A stretch of DNA of 64,000 nucleotides from assembly GCA_022592435.1 (NCBI GenBank), contig JABYQS010000058.1, positions 124,001 to 188,000 of the forward strand, written 5' to 3'. The position numbers were made by a program, and so were the translations under genes. Source of the DNA: Cerioporus squamosus. Its lineage: Eukaryota; Basidiomycota; Agaricomycetes; Polyporales; Polyporaceae. Positions 26,626 through 35,413 of this stretch are shown one piece after another. The notes below the pieces were generated by a model. The model made no database searches and was not told the origin of the DNA. It saw only the letters and a list, made by a program, of their open reading frames with translations. The number at the start of each line of letters is the position of its first letter. Positions within the stretch are counted from its first letter, which is position 1.

Positions 26626-28532
26626 TTAAGCCTTGACGACGAAGAGGTCCGTGAACTGGTCGACAGGGAGCTTGCTGAAGTTGGGATCATTGACTGTGTT
26701 CAAGATTCTGAGGAAGGACACAAGAGTTAGCAAGTGAGACGGACGAAAAGCGCTAGACGACACTCACTTCTCCTGGCGCTCCTTCGAGAAGTGCGGGCCG
26801 ATGTGACGCTCGAACTTCTGGAACAGCAAGGGGGTGCCCTCCTCACGGCGACGCTTGTGGCCGACAGGGTACTCAATCTCGACCTCGTCGAGAACGGTGC
26901 CGTCGTTGAGCTCGACAAGGAGAGCATTGCCGATAGAGCGCTTGCTGGGCTCGTGGTACTCGACGCTGAAACGCTGGTCCTCAACGCAAGTGATCTTGGC
27001 CCTGAGCTCATCGATGCGCGGATCCTTGGCCGCCTCGTCAGTGTACGACTCCGAGGTGAGGTTGCCGTAGATCAGCGGGTAGGCAACCATGTAGTTGATG
27101 TCGTGGCTGCAGCATGATGACGTCAGAACGGGTAGCGATCAACTAACAGACGAGACTGCGTACTCGCGGTCGGCGAAGTTATCGAGCGGACCCTTCTTGT
27201 TGATGATACGCATGGCAGCCTCCTGCGTGCGGATGCGGATGCTCTTGATGTCGTCAGACGACTTGCCCATGGACTTGAGCTTCTGGTGGAGGATGCATGC
27301 AGCTTCAACCGCCGTCTGCGCGTGGAACTCCGCGGGGTACGAGATCTTGAAGAGCACGTTCTCCATGATGTAGGAGCCGAAAGGCATCTGGAATTCGAAC
27401 GGCTTGCCCTGAAACACGGTGCTGGACGTCAGCACTAACCCACGGGAGGTAGTTTAGAGTGTCGGACCTTGAAAAGGACGTCGTAGAAGCCCCATGTCTT
27501 CGCAGTGAGCACTGAAGGCATGCCCTTCTCGCCGCGCTTCACGAGGTAGGCCAGGTTCACCGCGCGGGAGCAGGCATCACCGGCAGCCCAGGACTTGCGC
27601 GAACCGGTGTTCGGAGCATGGCGGTAGGTACGAAGAGACTGGCCGTCCGCCCAGGCGTGCGAGATGGCATCAATCGTCTGAGCACGGTCGAGGCCACTGA
27701 AGCAGCGAGTGTCAACGTAAGTTGCGGGAAGACGTCACGACGAATACACGTACATCAACTTGGAGACCACCGCGGTGCTGGCGACCTTGACAAGAACGAC
27801 GTGGTCGAGACCGACGCGGTTGAACGAGTTCAAGAGCGCAAGACCACCCTGGATCTCGTGCGCCTTGATCATCGCCTCCAGAAGCTCGTGCACGGTCAGG
27901 GGCTCGCCCTTGCGCGCGAGATGGTCGGCGACCGCGAGAATGGCACCCAGGTTGTCAGAGGGATGTCCCCACTCCGCCGCAAGGAAGCAGTCGTTGTAGT
28001 CAAGCCACCGGATCTGGGTACCGATGTTGAACGCGCCGCGGATGGGGTCGAGCTGGAAGTTCGTGCCGGGAACCTTCGTGCCTGCCGAGCATCATCTGGC
28101 AGACTGGATGCGCTACACAACGAAACTCCACGTACCATTTGGAACGACCGTCCCCTCCACAACCGGGCCCAGGAGGTTCGTGCATGCGGGGAACCTCAGC
28201 GCTTCCAAGCCGCAACCGATGGTGTCAATCAAGCAGAGTCGCGCGGTTTCAAAGGCAAGCGGAGAGTCGATTTTGTAGTTGTGGACGTAGTCGGCGATGT
28301 CTTGGAGGACCTTGTCGGGCTCCGGGCGCACAGCAGACTCGGCATGGAAGGCAGACATGTTGCGGACGAAGGGGACAGACTTCAGAGCAGGAGCCGTGGC
28401 CGAACGCGGGGGTCTCTGGGAGAGCGGACCGGTAGATCGACTGATAGAAGAGATAGCGGCAGTCTGCACGCGCGACACCGAGGACCGTCCGCGCAACGTC
28501 TGGGGCAGCGAGCGACGAGCTGAGGACAACAT
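26626..28532 (-). CDS. PDH1: 2-methylcitrate dehydratase, mitochondrial (MmgE/PrpD family)
   Basis: Dehydrates 2-methylcitrate to 2-methyl-cis-aconitate in the methylcitrate cycle, which clears propionyl-CoA in mitochondria. Six exons: 28532-28136, 28081-27754, 27696-27468, 27408-27164, 27106-26768, 26707-26626; 1620 nt, 539 aa, all phases consistent, introns 54-60 bp. The first 60 residues are rich in Arg, Ser and Ala with few acidic residues, as expected for a mitochondrial presequence. Family blocks in order include [68 protein letters not shown] and [12 protein letters not shown]. It is transcribed away from the SNAPC3 gene, with 251 bp between the two start codons. The symbol follows the yeast Pdh1 dehydratase; orthology is inferred from the family blocks. 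Confidence 0.94.
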
Positions 28533-28783
28533 GGAGAACGAGTCGGTCGACGTGAAGGAGAGCGAACTCGGACCACGGCTATATTCTCTTCAGGGCGCCC
28601 GGTCGGGACTCTCCCGGACCTCGTCCTCCTCCCAGCCACAATCACACTCCTCCTCCTCCTGACCCCACGGGGTACGCCTCTGTTGCGGAACGAATCTTCC
28701 GTCGCGATCTTTGGTCAAATTGTACTCGTACTACGACTCGTCGCCAAGCTCGCGGACACCTCGAACAGCAGCTGACATTCGTC
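28533..28783. promoter_or_regulatory. Probable bidirectional promoter, PDH1-SNAPC3
   Basis: Only 251 bp separate the two divergent start codons. It must contain both 5' UTRs and both promoters. A pyrimidine-rich (TCC)n tract lies near 28620-28660. No TATA box stands out. Confidence 0.5.
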
Positions 28784-30358
28784 ATGAGCCTTGCTCCCGC
28801 TCAAGCTCATGAAACCTACATCGGACCACCCTCAGAGCCCATCCAAATCTCCACCTTCTTGGACTTCGCAAGACAGTTGGAAGCAGGAACGGAGGAGCAG
28901 AGACCACTGCCTGTATTCGCGCAGTCGAGTGCTGCACTCCCCACAGAGGCTAGAGAGGCATGGACGTCCCTGCCTGCGGATGAGCAGGAGAGCATAAAAG
29001 CGGAGTGTCGGTACGTTCCCTTTCGCACTGAGGATGTCATGGAAGTAGGCGGGGCCCATGCGAGTCTGACACGCTGCCTAGAACAGCGTTGATGACCTTC
29101 GGACCACGCTCGAAGACACCGTACACAACCCACGGTTAATGGGCTATGTGACACGAACACACGAAGCCAGTGTCTATGCGATATACGAGACCGCGGAACC
29201 CACGAAGAGGAAGCGCAAGAGGCCGACTCTCGCTGATCCCGCTCAGGAGGTACCTGAAGTCACGGCTCTGCGCGAGAAACATGAAGCTATCAAGCTCAAG
29301 TGCTGGCAGTGAGTGGTCTCCCACATTCCTCGTCGCTAGATGCTGACGTCTGCCTGCAGGCTAACCATGCACGCTGCCCCGTTCATTCGGCCACCGAGAC
29401 AGCCGGACCACAATACGCTGATCCACGTAGTGTGTACCTTCCGCAGTTCCGTCTTCGTTCCTACCCGTTGACTCTGGTCCGTAGAAGAAAGTAGGCACGG
29501 GTCCGACGTCCGAAGCGATGTCCGAAGATGCTCTGCTGTTTGTTACGGTATACACACGACCGTCATGGGGCCAGAAGATACCGACCCGTGCTTCGCAACA
29601 TGTTCTGCTCGCGTCACAAACCCTTGGGGACTTGTTCGAGGCAATCCCTTGCACATCTAACGAGCTACCTGAGGAAGTTCGCGATGAGTCAGGCAAGATC
29701 ACTGGTTACAAGACGCAGCGTCGCCACAGCGACATGGCGGTGGATAGCGGTGGTGGAGCAGTGATATGCATCGAAGACATCCTGCACGGCGACGGTCAGA
29801 GTGAGGATGACTACGCAGAGTGAGTGCCCCAGCCCTGTTCATCCGGTTCAAACGTTGCTCACTCTGGACTAGCAAGGTCGTGAGGTTGGTGCACTCCTTG
29901 CCACAGAACAAGAGAGGCAAGCTAGCCAAGGGTCCGCCCATGCACGATACGAAGCTCTCTTCGCTAACCATACGCCTGCATGAGCCATATTGGATCCTCC
30001 ATGCCGGCAATTGCGAACACTTCTTCTCAATAGCATCCGTTCGGTAAGCGCACCTTCGCACACTCGACGATCCCGCCATTCACCGTCGCTGATCTGCAAT
30101 TCTGACAGACTTCGCCACCCATCGGATCCGCAAGCGGGGTACCCGCTCACGACGCAGATCACGCCACCGCTTTCGGACTTCTGTCGCGTCTGTACGAAGG
30201 TACCCGCGGTCTATTCAGTCGTTGGCGACATAAGACTAGGCGAGAGTCCGTTCTTGATATGTGCGCCGTGTTGGAGGTGGATGGGAGAGCCACGGGACGG
30301 CGCGGAGGTTCTTGTCGTACCTCTCCCCAAGCACGAACTCGGATGGACAACGGGTTGA
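28784..30358 (+). CDS. SNAPC3: snRNA-activating protein complex subunit 3 (SNAP50/SNAPC3-like)
   Basis: In animals this subunit helps SNAPc bind the proximal element of snRNA promoters and recruit Pol II or Pol III. Six exons: 28784-29010, 29087-29308, 29360-29426, 29485-29819, 29873-30043, 30109-30358; 1272 nt, 423 aa. The C-terminal half carries the family signature: LLASQTLGDLFEAIPC, the WILHAGNCEHFFSI block (CEH motif) followed by R-L-R-H, and a closing zinc-binding region C-x2-C...C-x2-C in DFCRVCTKVPAVYS and LICAPCWRWMG. The one weak junction is the third intron (29427-29484, 58 bp): it keeps the frame but removes a stretch that could encode VCTFRSSVFVPT, and without it the frame meets TGA. 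The N-terminal third is less conserved. It is followed 341 bp later by TFB4 on the same strand. Confidence 0.88.
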
Positions 30359-30699
30359 CTTGAATGCTGTCGGTTCCGGCTAACATGTAGTAGTTGTTCC
30401 TGAAAATGCATACCTTGGATCAAGCCACCTATCGTGCTTGTTACATGGTCGGGTCCGCAGGCTTCACTAGAGGACGCAATGCCAAGTCTGCCTAGCAACT
30501 CACCACGGTTGGACGGGCGCCTCCGCGCGTAAACGCGTCTCGTGCAGGACGCGCCTGTGGCGTCAACCTTGTCTGTCTCCTCCGCTTCGTATCTCAAGCA
30601 CTTCTCTCCCCTGGCTGCTTGTTGACTTGTACGATTGTCATCACATGCCACGGTAGCCTTACTGGCTGCGTCGACATCCAAGGATCTCGGTTAGCCACT
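30359..30699. other. Intergenic region between SNAPC3 and TFB4
   Basis: These 341 bp hold the SNAPC3 3' UTR and the TFB4 promoter. An upstream in-frame Met at 30619 was not used because the family N-terminus starts at MDKPSHLSVVIDLS. Nothing else is seen. Confidence 0.6.
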
Positions 30700-32214
30700 A
30701 TGGACAAACCCTCGCATCTGAGTGTCGTTATCGACCTCTCTCTAACGCAGTGGGCCCTCTGCGCGCAGTCGACGAATCCACCGGGAATCACGCTCCAAAA
30801 CTTTCTGTCCCAACTTATTGCCTTTTTGAACGCCCATATAGCGTGCAAGGATGAGAACACGTTGGCTGTTTTCGGAGCGTTCCCAGGGCAGAGGTGTGTT
30901 CTTCATCCTGGCGTGGTATACGGCCGAGATCCTGCCTCATGCGCACGGGTTTCTTCGCGGTGTAGCGTTATGCTATACTCGTCTACCGGAGAAGTTACGA
31001 CGACCACTGAAAGCACGGACGCAAACACGTATCGGCCATTCAGGACTCTTGATTCGACAATTATGACTTCAATAGCGGAACGATTGGACTCTTATGATGG
31101 CACGGAAGAAGAAGGTGAGTCCTATACATCTATTGCAAGCATAGATCCCAACCACCATTCCGCTTCCCATAGCACCTATCGGCCTGGTTGGCTGTTTAAC
31201 CAAAGCTCTCTGTTGTGAGTATACCTGAGTTGTTCCGTGAGTCTTCTCTTCTAAGTGTCCGACAACGCGTAGATATCAACAGAGCAATAACGACTGCCTC
31301 AAGCTCTTCACAAGGCGACGAGGGCTCCGCTACATCAGTGGATCCACGTATCCTTGTTCTCTCGGTGTCCCCGGACCAGTCATCGACGTACATCCCCATC
31401 ATGAATTCCATCTTCTCCGCCCAGAAGCTGGTGAGTAGACCCCCTAAAAACAGATGTGTCGTCTGCTTCACTGAAGGACTTGTGCAGAAAGTGACTATTG
31501 ACGTAGGCAAAATCTTCGGCGCGGAAAATGTGTTCCTGCAACAGGCGGCTCACCTCACCGGAGGGGCCTACGTTCAGGTCGAGAGAGCGGACGCTCTCCT
31601 CCAGTATATGATGGTGCATTACACATTTGTGCTCGTGGTCTTCCTCGACTCGAAGGGCTCACGGGATCACCTTGGCTCAGATGTCGTTCTTGCCAGCACC
31701 GGCAATTCGGCAGTTAATCTCCGTACCAACCCAGGACAGAGTAGACTTCCGCGCCGCATGCTTCTGCCACAAGCGAATCGTAGAGATTGGATTTGTGTGC
31801 TCCGTGTGCTTGTCCAGTAAGCTTGCCCTCTCTGCGCTGTGAGACCAACAGTGAAGCTCATCTGTCTTTTACCCTAGTCTTCTGTCAGCCTGTGCCTGTC
31901 TGCACGACGTGTCGGTGAGTTGGCTTGATCACAGTCATGTCTTCGCGTCCTTCATTTCCGCTGGGGCTCGACCGAAGCTGGACTCCCCCTCGCCGCTTCT
32001 CGCCCGCCATTTCCCCTGACTGTTTCCCTCCGATTACTTGCTTGCTGACATCATCGCAACGTGCTCCATATGGCACAGGACGAAGTTTCCCATCAAGACC
32101 CTGCAGCGTCTTAGGGATGCCCGGCCCCTGGCCGCGCCCGCAACTGCTGGCAACGCGCCTACTAGGCCCCTTGCGCAGAAGAACGGCACCGCAACACCTG
32201 CCAGGCTAGGCTAA
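30700..32214 (+). CDS. TFB4: TFIIH core subunit Tfb4 (p34)
   Basis: Structural subunit of core TFIIH, used in Pol II initiation and nucleotide excision repair; p34 pairs with the p44/Ssl1 subunit. Eight exons: 30700-30893, 30966-31114, 31173-31214, 31273-31430, 31488-31613, 31681-31816, 31878-31914, 32079-32214; 978 nt, 325 aa, phases consistent. A von Willebrand A fold opens with LSVVIDLSLTQWAL and continues through FPGQSVMLYSS, LTKALCYINRA and DPRILVLSVS. Residues around DRVDFRAACFCHKR begin the C-terminal zinc-binding domain, with Cys pairs in CFC, CSVC and CTTC. The tail, after KFPIKTLQRL, is Ala/Pro-rich. The 42-nt exon 3 and 37-nt exon 7 are fixed by the conserved residues they encode. 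Length matches the family. Confidence 0.93.
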
Positions 32215-33287
32215 TCGACGGGCAGATGTAATTCTCATGGCGCTTTCCGACGGTCGTGGCAGGTTCGCCGTCGCACACACAGCGATCGCGTCATGGCCCC
32301 ATCGAGTCACCCAGCCTGGAAGTCCCGACCGACCAGTCAAGACCTTCAGTGTAGATTGACGGGACCCACTCCGGCGACGTTCTGTCAAAGATGGCGTTGT
32401 TCCATGTCAACGAGTCCCCGTCGCTGGCTACTTTTTCCACAACGCTCTGAACCATGAAATGTGTGAGCGCCGATTATTATCTTGGTGTGTAGCTACGTAG
32501 GGACATCGAACTGCGTTGTATGACAGCTGTAGTCAGCTCATCCACTACGAGCACCGCTCTTCGTGACCTTAACTAGTCGAGGTTAGTCGTAATGAACGGG
32601 CACTCTGTTGCGGCCATTTGGGTCCTCTTTTGACGACATAGCAATGCACCCAGGCTCGCAATCTCATATAGGTCGGCATTGAAGTGGATGAAACTCTTGC
32701 AGGTGATGATAAGGACACATCCATCCGAGAGTGCGTACGTTCTGGTATCCCGTGTCATATATACTCTCTAGGGCAGCATGATGCGAGACACCACGGATCC
32801 AAGATACGCCCAAGCAGCCGCGGCAGTTTGGCGACAACTAGGGGACGGCATAACTGCCGTGCCTCTCTTGCCAATCTGCGCCCTCCAAGGCAAGGAAGTG
32901 AAGCTGCCAAGGAACGTTTCCGTGTTCCCACTCACCGCCACCAGCGACCGTCGCAGTCTGCATCCTCCCTATATGATCAGACTGTAAACCTGATACGAGC
33001 GGCGGTGATTGTACCGGAAAAAACAGCTGCGGCGTAGTCTAGTGTGCTTTTCATAGATGGGACAATCGCCGTCGAAGGTTCGCTGCGTCCGTCATATGCC
33101 TTACGGCTTATTGATATATTGGGTGATCTGCGCGTGCTGTTGTCTGGATACGTACATGGTTGGACATTGAGATTCGAATCTTGTCCGCATTCGTCCTCGG
33201 CCTTTAGGCTGAGAGAGTCGTGAACGCCCTGAAGGGACCAACCCGCGTTTTACGTTCAGTTCCTGCTTATTATTACTCCCTGTGGAC
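32215..33287. other. 1.07 kb intergenic region between convergent genes
   Basis: This lies between the 3' ends of TFB4 (+) and the taspase-like gene (-). A 117-codon plus-strand frame (32684-33037) has no recognisable feature, so I do not call it. No RNA gene was recognised. Confidence 0.5.
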
Positions 33288-35116
33288 TCAGGGGCCCAGC
33301 GGTAGAGCGGTGATATATACAGAAGGTTCGCTGTCGTTCCCAGCAGCCCGCGGTGGTCGGCGCAGAATGGTGGTCTGTCAACAGCCAGATTGAGGTGAGA
33401 GCGGGGAAGTCAAAAAAGAGGTTAGTGCGTAGTAATGGCATGACAGTGCTCGCCGGACGTACGAAGGGTTTCTGGCTCTGGGACGATATAATGCCGACGG
33501 CCATACTGTTTGTGGTGAATGCGCACCAAAGCCGAGCTGGTTCGGCAGTAGTAACGTGCAGACGTAATGGACGTGAGTTGCTTTCAGCTGTCGGCTAGGG
33601 GCGAAGTACGAAGTGACGGAGGGCGAGGGAAGGGCAATGGAAGAGCAATGGAACTTACGTTTATCCTGCCCAGCGGCGTCTTGCTCTTTGACAAGCAGAA
33701 GAACCCCAGCCTGGGCGACAATTCCCCTCGTTCGGAGCAGAGTTCTACGGATGTAATATGCGGGTGCAAAGCAAGGCGACCCGAAAGTGAGCCAGTTGGA
33801 CATCAATAGAGCGGGGGAAGGCGTACTGTAAAACTCTGTCTCAAGAAGCCGGCGGAGGAGTTCGTGGGTGTCTCCATCGTCTCCGGCGGCCTCTACGGCG
33901 TCGCAGATGGTGCGAGCCAGGGACATCCTGGTGATGTATTCTCCAGCTCCTGCAGGTCACGATCCGAGTTGAGGTTTCGCCGCAGGTGAAGGTAGGATTT
34001 CATCTCGCCTGAAACACTGCAAGCAACGCTACGGGTCGCCCAACATCCGGCGCCGTAGATCGCAGCCTGACCCGGCCCCAACGGAACATTCTCAGCCTAT
34101 GAAGAGCCGTGGATAGAGTAAGTGCTTTAGAGACGTACTTCGCCGACGCGTCCGGGGAGTTTGAGTAACAGACCGCCGCTGGTGGCAAGTCAGTACTTCA
34201 ATCTCATGCTGCAGGGGTGAGGGGCAAGGTACCTGGAGACGCCAGCCGCTAAATCGCCAGCGGCATCGCATACGACGGCGCCGACCGTGTCTTGTCTGTT
34301 GTGCAGCCCGTCAAGCTGAGCGGGCACCAAACGGGTTGTCTCGAGATGTTCAGTATATAGTGCACTAGAACTAGCTCGTGCGGCCTCTAGTTCGCCTCTC
34401 CACTTCGTCCATTCCTGACGAGCGCGAGAGAGATCAAGGTGTCTGCAGGTCGGCCCTCAAGACCTTGTAGCTTCGCGAAATCCGATGCACCAGTGGATAC
34501 CAGGACGCTGTTGAAGAGATGTTGGATCGATACCTGGTCGGAAAGGCAGAAGTGCGTACAGCGGTGGTATCCGGGCCAGAGGGTCAGGTTTCCGTGAATA
34601 CCGCAGGACCTCGTGCGCCACTTGGATAGGATGCTGGACATCTACGAAGCTGAGGGGTCATGATACAGTGGGAGATGCCCTATTCATCGTTTCACCAACC
34701 TGATACAGCGCCCACAGCCCCGAAGTCGCCGGTACGACCATCCATGATAGAGGCGTCGCACTCGACGGTTCCAGACAGTGTCAGATTAGATCCATACCCT
34801 GCTCATAGTTGCGTCAGCCTCATCCGGCATGATGAGAGAGATCAAGAAAGAGGCGAAGCTACACACCGGCATTGAGGCACTCCTCGTCTTCGAGGACCGC
34901 TATGGCTGCACTCACGGCTTGCAGCGCGGAAGTGCCGCGCGGACAATCCGCGCTGGTGCGTACGCACGCCCTAACAGAGAAACACTGTCGGTTCAGTACG
35001 AGCTGAATGCAGTAATTGTGAGTTATTTGGACTCACGAGCGAAGTGCACGTTTGACCTCCGATGCAGAAGAATGCGAATGAAAGCCTGCCCCTCCGTGGA
35101 CAGCGACGATTTGCAT
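33288..35116 (-). CDS. Taspase-like threonine aspartase (N-terminal nucleophile hydrolase), frame interrupted
   Basis: Type 2 asparaginase/taspase family: a proenzyme that self-cleaves before a Thr, which becomes the nucleophile. Proposed exons: 35116-35037, 34970-34867, 34798-34700, 34641-34560, 34507-34233, 34178-34139, 34066-34009, 33949-33827, 33744-33659, 33536-33463, 33374-33288. N-terminal blocks are VAVHGGAGFHS, NAGYGSNLTLSG, ECDASIMDGRTGDFGAVGA and LARIPPL. The catalytic Thr is in QDTVGAVV (codon 34286-34288), followed by AAGVSSGG, KLPGRVGEAAIYGAGCWA and CSVSGAGEY. The tail ends TTILRRPPRAAG. Exon 34507-34233 carries two extra nucleotides in a TC tract (34426-34433): read as is, it loses the frame between ADTLIS and RARQEWTKW. 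Exon 33744-33659 seems to lack one base in CCC (33713-33715), although an unspliced reading also stays open there. Intron 34008-33950 is GC-AG. It could be a decayed copy, but motif conservation argues for a working gene with sequence errors. Confidence 0.75.
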
Positions 35117-35413
35117 CTGGAGGAAGTGATACGACACCTGCTCTGCGCACTCGACCAGCGATCGTATATTATACCCTCAATGTCTACCGGCAGTGTGTCC
35201 GTTGAGTCAAGAGCTTAAGGAATCAGACCCTTGTTATCCTCGACGGTGGTTTCTAGTAGCCAAACTATCATGGCGCGCCCACGTGCGTCGTGCATAACAT
35301 TCTATGTAGACGCCCATACACCGTTGAGCGTTGAGAAGCGCCGTCTCTGCACACAACTCTGTCCATCTATCCATCTCGTCCATCTCACACCTTTGTCTGC
35401 TTTTGCGCATGCC
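35117..35413. promoter_or_regulatory. Probable bidirectional promoter, taspase-SR140
   Basis: There are 297 bp between the two divergent starts. A TATA-like AT-rich element (about 35164-35173, GTATAATATA on the minus strand) sits about 50 bp before the taspase start. A pyrimidine-rich tract precedes the SR140 start. Confidence 0.45.

Noticed and set aside
27618..28523. 301-codon plus-strand open frame
   Set aside because: It is antisense to the exons of the methylcitrate dehydratase gene, whose sense strand has clear family blocks and consistent splicing. The frame is a by-product of GC-rich codon use.
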